This document shows, one piece after another, positions 5,430-6,546 of a DNA stretch of 6,546 bases. Source of the DNA: Candidatus Krumholzibacteriota bacterium (GTDB lineage Bacteria; Krumholzibacteriota; Krumholzibacteriia; Krumholzibacteriales; Krumholzibacteriaceae); the NCBI GenBank assembly GCA_030630165.1, contig DAOVNN010000166.1, positions 1 through 6,546 on the forward strand. Reading direction: 5' to 3'. Position 1 is the first letter of the stretch, and the number at the start of each line of letters is the position of its first letter. Made by a program: the position numbers and the translations under genes. The notes beneath the pieces were generated by a model. It was not told the DNA's origin. It made no database searches and was given only the letters and a program-made list of their open reading frames with translations.

Positions 5430-6546
5430 ATGAACTCCGAAAAATCTCTTGTTACTCCGAGGTCATTCGTCTGCTTACTGACAGCCATCGTCCTGCTGGC
5501 CTTGCAGTTCGGAACGGCCGGCGCCTGCACGATGGTCGTGGCCGGGAAGAAGGCCACCGTCGACGGCTCGGTCATCACATCGCACACCGATGCCTGCGAC
5601 GACTCGCGCCTCTTCTACGTCCCCGCGCAGAAACATAAAAAGGGGAGCCTTGCCCCCGTCTACTGGGGCCTCCAGGATCCGACGATTGCGCACGGCGAGT
5701 GGGAGATCATCGGGCACATCCCGCAGGTCGAGAAGACATTCGCCTACTTCCATTCGGGATACTCGCACATTAACGAAAAGCAGCTCGCGCTCGGCGAGAG
5801 CACGCAGGCCCAACGGTCCGAGCTCGGCGTCGACCGCGAGACTGGCGGACAGATAATCACCGTCGAGCAGGCGATGATATTCGCCCTTCAGAGATGTGAA
5901 ACGTCCCTCGACGCGGTGAAGCTGATAACATCGCTCGTCGATGAGTACGGCTTTCTTCCCTCCTGCGGCCCCGAGTCGGAGACGATAGCGATCGCCGACC
6001 CCGACGAGGCCTGGATACTCGAGCTCTTCAGCATCGGCCCCGGCTGGGAGCCGGGCAGCGGGAAGCCGGGCGCCCTCTGGGCTGCCCGCCGTGTACCCGA
6101 CGACCACGTCACGATGATCCCCAACTGGTCCATCATCAGGGAAATCGACCTCTCGAAGCCCGACGAGTTCATGGCCTCCGGGAATTACATGCAGGTCGCG
6201 ATCGACCACGGCTGGCACGACCCCGGCAGCGGCGCCCCGTTCATCTGGCAGGAGGCGTATACCCCCACGCCGCGCGAATGGGCGACGAGCCGGTTCTGGC
6301 TCTTCTACTCGACCTTCTGCGATTCACTGAAGGAATGGCCCGACAGGACCCTCGAGGGACCGCACGAGAAGAACGACTCGTACCACCAGTACGTCGAGCC
6401 TCTTTCGATCTACCCCTTCTCGGCTGTTCCCGACGAGAAGATCTCGATCCAGGATGTGATGGCATTCCAGCGGTCGACCTTCGAGGGGACGATCTACGAC
6501 ATGACTGCCGACCACGACTGGCTCATCCCGGAAGGCGACAGCTGCA
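5430..6546 (+). CDS. Secreted C69-family dipeptidase (Ntn hydrolase), cut by right edge
   Basis: This is a peptidase family C69 (PepD-like) enzyme that probably cleaves dipeptides or other short peptides outside the cytoplasm. The first 372 codons are present and there is no stop before the edge; family members with signal peptides are usually longer than 500 residues. A signal peptide spans 1-32 (K5, R11, hydrophobic 12-26), ending in AGA before Cys33. Cys33 opens CTMVVAGKKATVDGSVITSH (33-52), the N-terminal nucleophile motif, so signal-peptide removal would expose the catalytic Cys. Other family features are SHINEKQLALGEST (112-125), ESETIAIADPDEAWILEL (182-199), ALWAARRVPDDHVTMIPN (215-232), EIDLSKPDEFMAS (238-250) and ISIQDVMAFQRSTFEGTIYD (338-357). 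Gly-Glu-Ser at 122-124 and the late FEGT motif are typical. The ATG at 5430 follows GGAGAAAG. The preceding gene also encodes an exported protein; the two may be co-transcribed, but a functional link is not shown. Confidence 0.93.
   Translation, partial: MNSEKSLVTPRSFVCLLTAIVLLALQFGTAGACTMVVAGKKATVDGSVITSHTDACDDSRLFYVPAQKHKKGSLAPVYWGLQDPTIAHGEWEIIGHIPQVEKTFAYFHSGYSHINEKQLALGESTQAQRSELGVDRETGGQIITVEQAMIFALQRCETSLDAVKLITSLVDEYGFLPSCGPESETIAIADPDEAWILELFSIGPGWEPGSGKPGALWAARRVPDDHVTMIPNWSIIREIDLSKPDEFMASGNYMQVAIDHGWHDPGSGAPFIWQEAYTPTPREWATSRFWLFYSTFCDSLKEWPDRTLEGPHEKNDSYHQYVEPLSIYPFSAVPDEKISIQDVMAFQRSTFEGTIYDMTADHDWLIPEGDSC

Noticed and set aside
5517..5528. Lipoprotein lipobox at the dipeptidase signal peptide (TAGAC)
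   Set aside because: The -3 residue is Ala rather than Leu/Val/Ile, and the Cys matches the C69 nucleophile, so signal peptidase I cleavage fits better.
5475..6218. Open frame of 247 codons on the minus strand inside the dipeptidase gene
   Set aside because: It is antisense to clear C69 motifs, and its translation has no family features.

Overview
The window looks like chromosomal DNA from a GC-rich bacterium. Three things point to the wider FCB assemblage (Bacteroidota-like relatives such as Krumholzibacteriota, Eisenbacteria or Zixibacteria): the carbamoyl-phosphate synthase subunits are of the type shared by Bacteroidota and eukaryotes; a large secreted protein carries DDDGDG-type acidic repeats; and that protein ends in a FlgD/T9SS-like C-terminal beta domain. 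The phylum is inferred from remembered family features, not from a search. I see no mobile element, CRISPR array, rRNA or tRNA.

Layout. The left part reads leftward (minus strand): a MarR-family regulator (2058-2543), then carA (800-1870) and carB (from 803, running off the left edge). carA and carB overlap by ATGA and are surely co-transcribed and translationally coupled. A 187-bp gap separates marR from carA; it holds a possible carA promoter, a 15-bp direct repeat and a short hairpin. The right part reads rightward: a secreted multidomain protein of about 847 residues (2781-5324), then a secreted C69-family dipeptidase (from 5430, running off the right edge).

The 237-bp divergent region 2544-2780 is AT-rich and is the main control region. 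It holds a consensus extended -10 promoter for the secreted-protein gene, a 26-bp inverted repeat and a GATAAGRCT direct repeat just upstream of that promoter, and a 25-bp quasi-palindrome close to the marR start. The likely marR Shine-Dalgarno is a run of eight G. The marR product may control itself, and possibly the divergent secreted-protein gene.

How the genes work together. CarA and CarB form one enzyme, making carbamoyl phosphate from glutamine, bicarbonate and ATP for pyrimidine and arginine synthesis. The two rightward genes both encode exported proteins and have no clear terminator between them, so they may share a transcript, but no biochemical link is evident. There is no proven new system here. 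The most interesting parts are the uncharacterised secreted protein, the dipeptidase whose nucleophile should be exposed by signal-peptide removal, and the palindrome-rich divergent promoter region.
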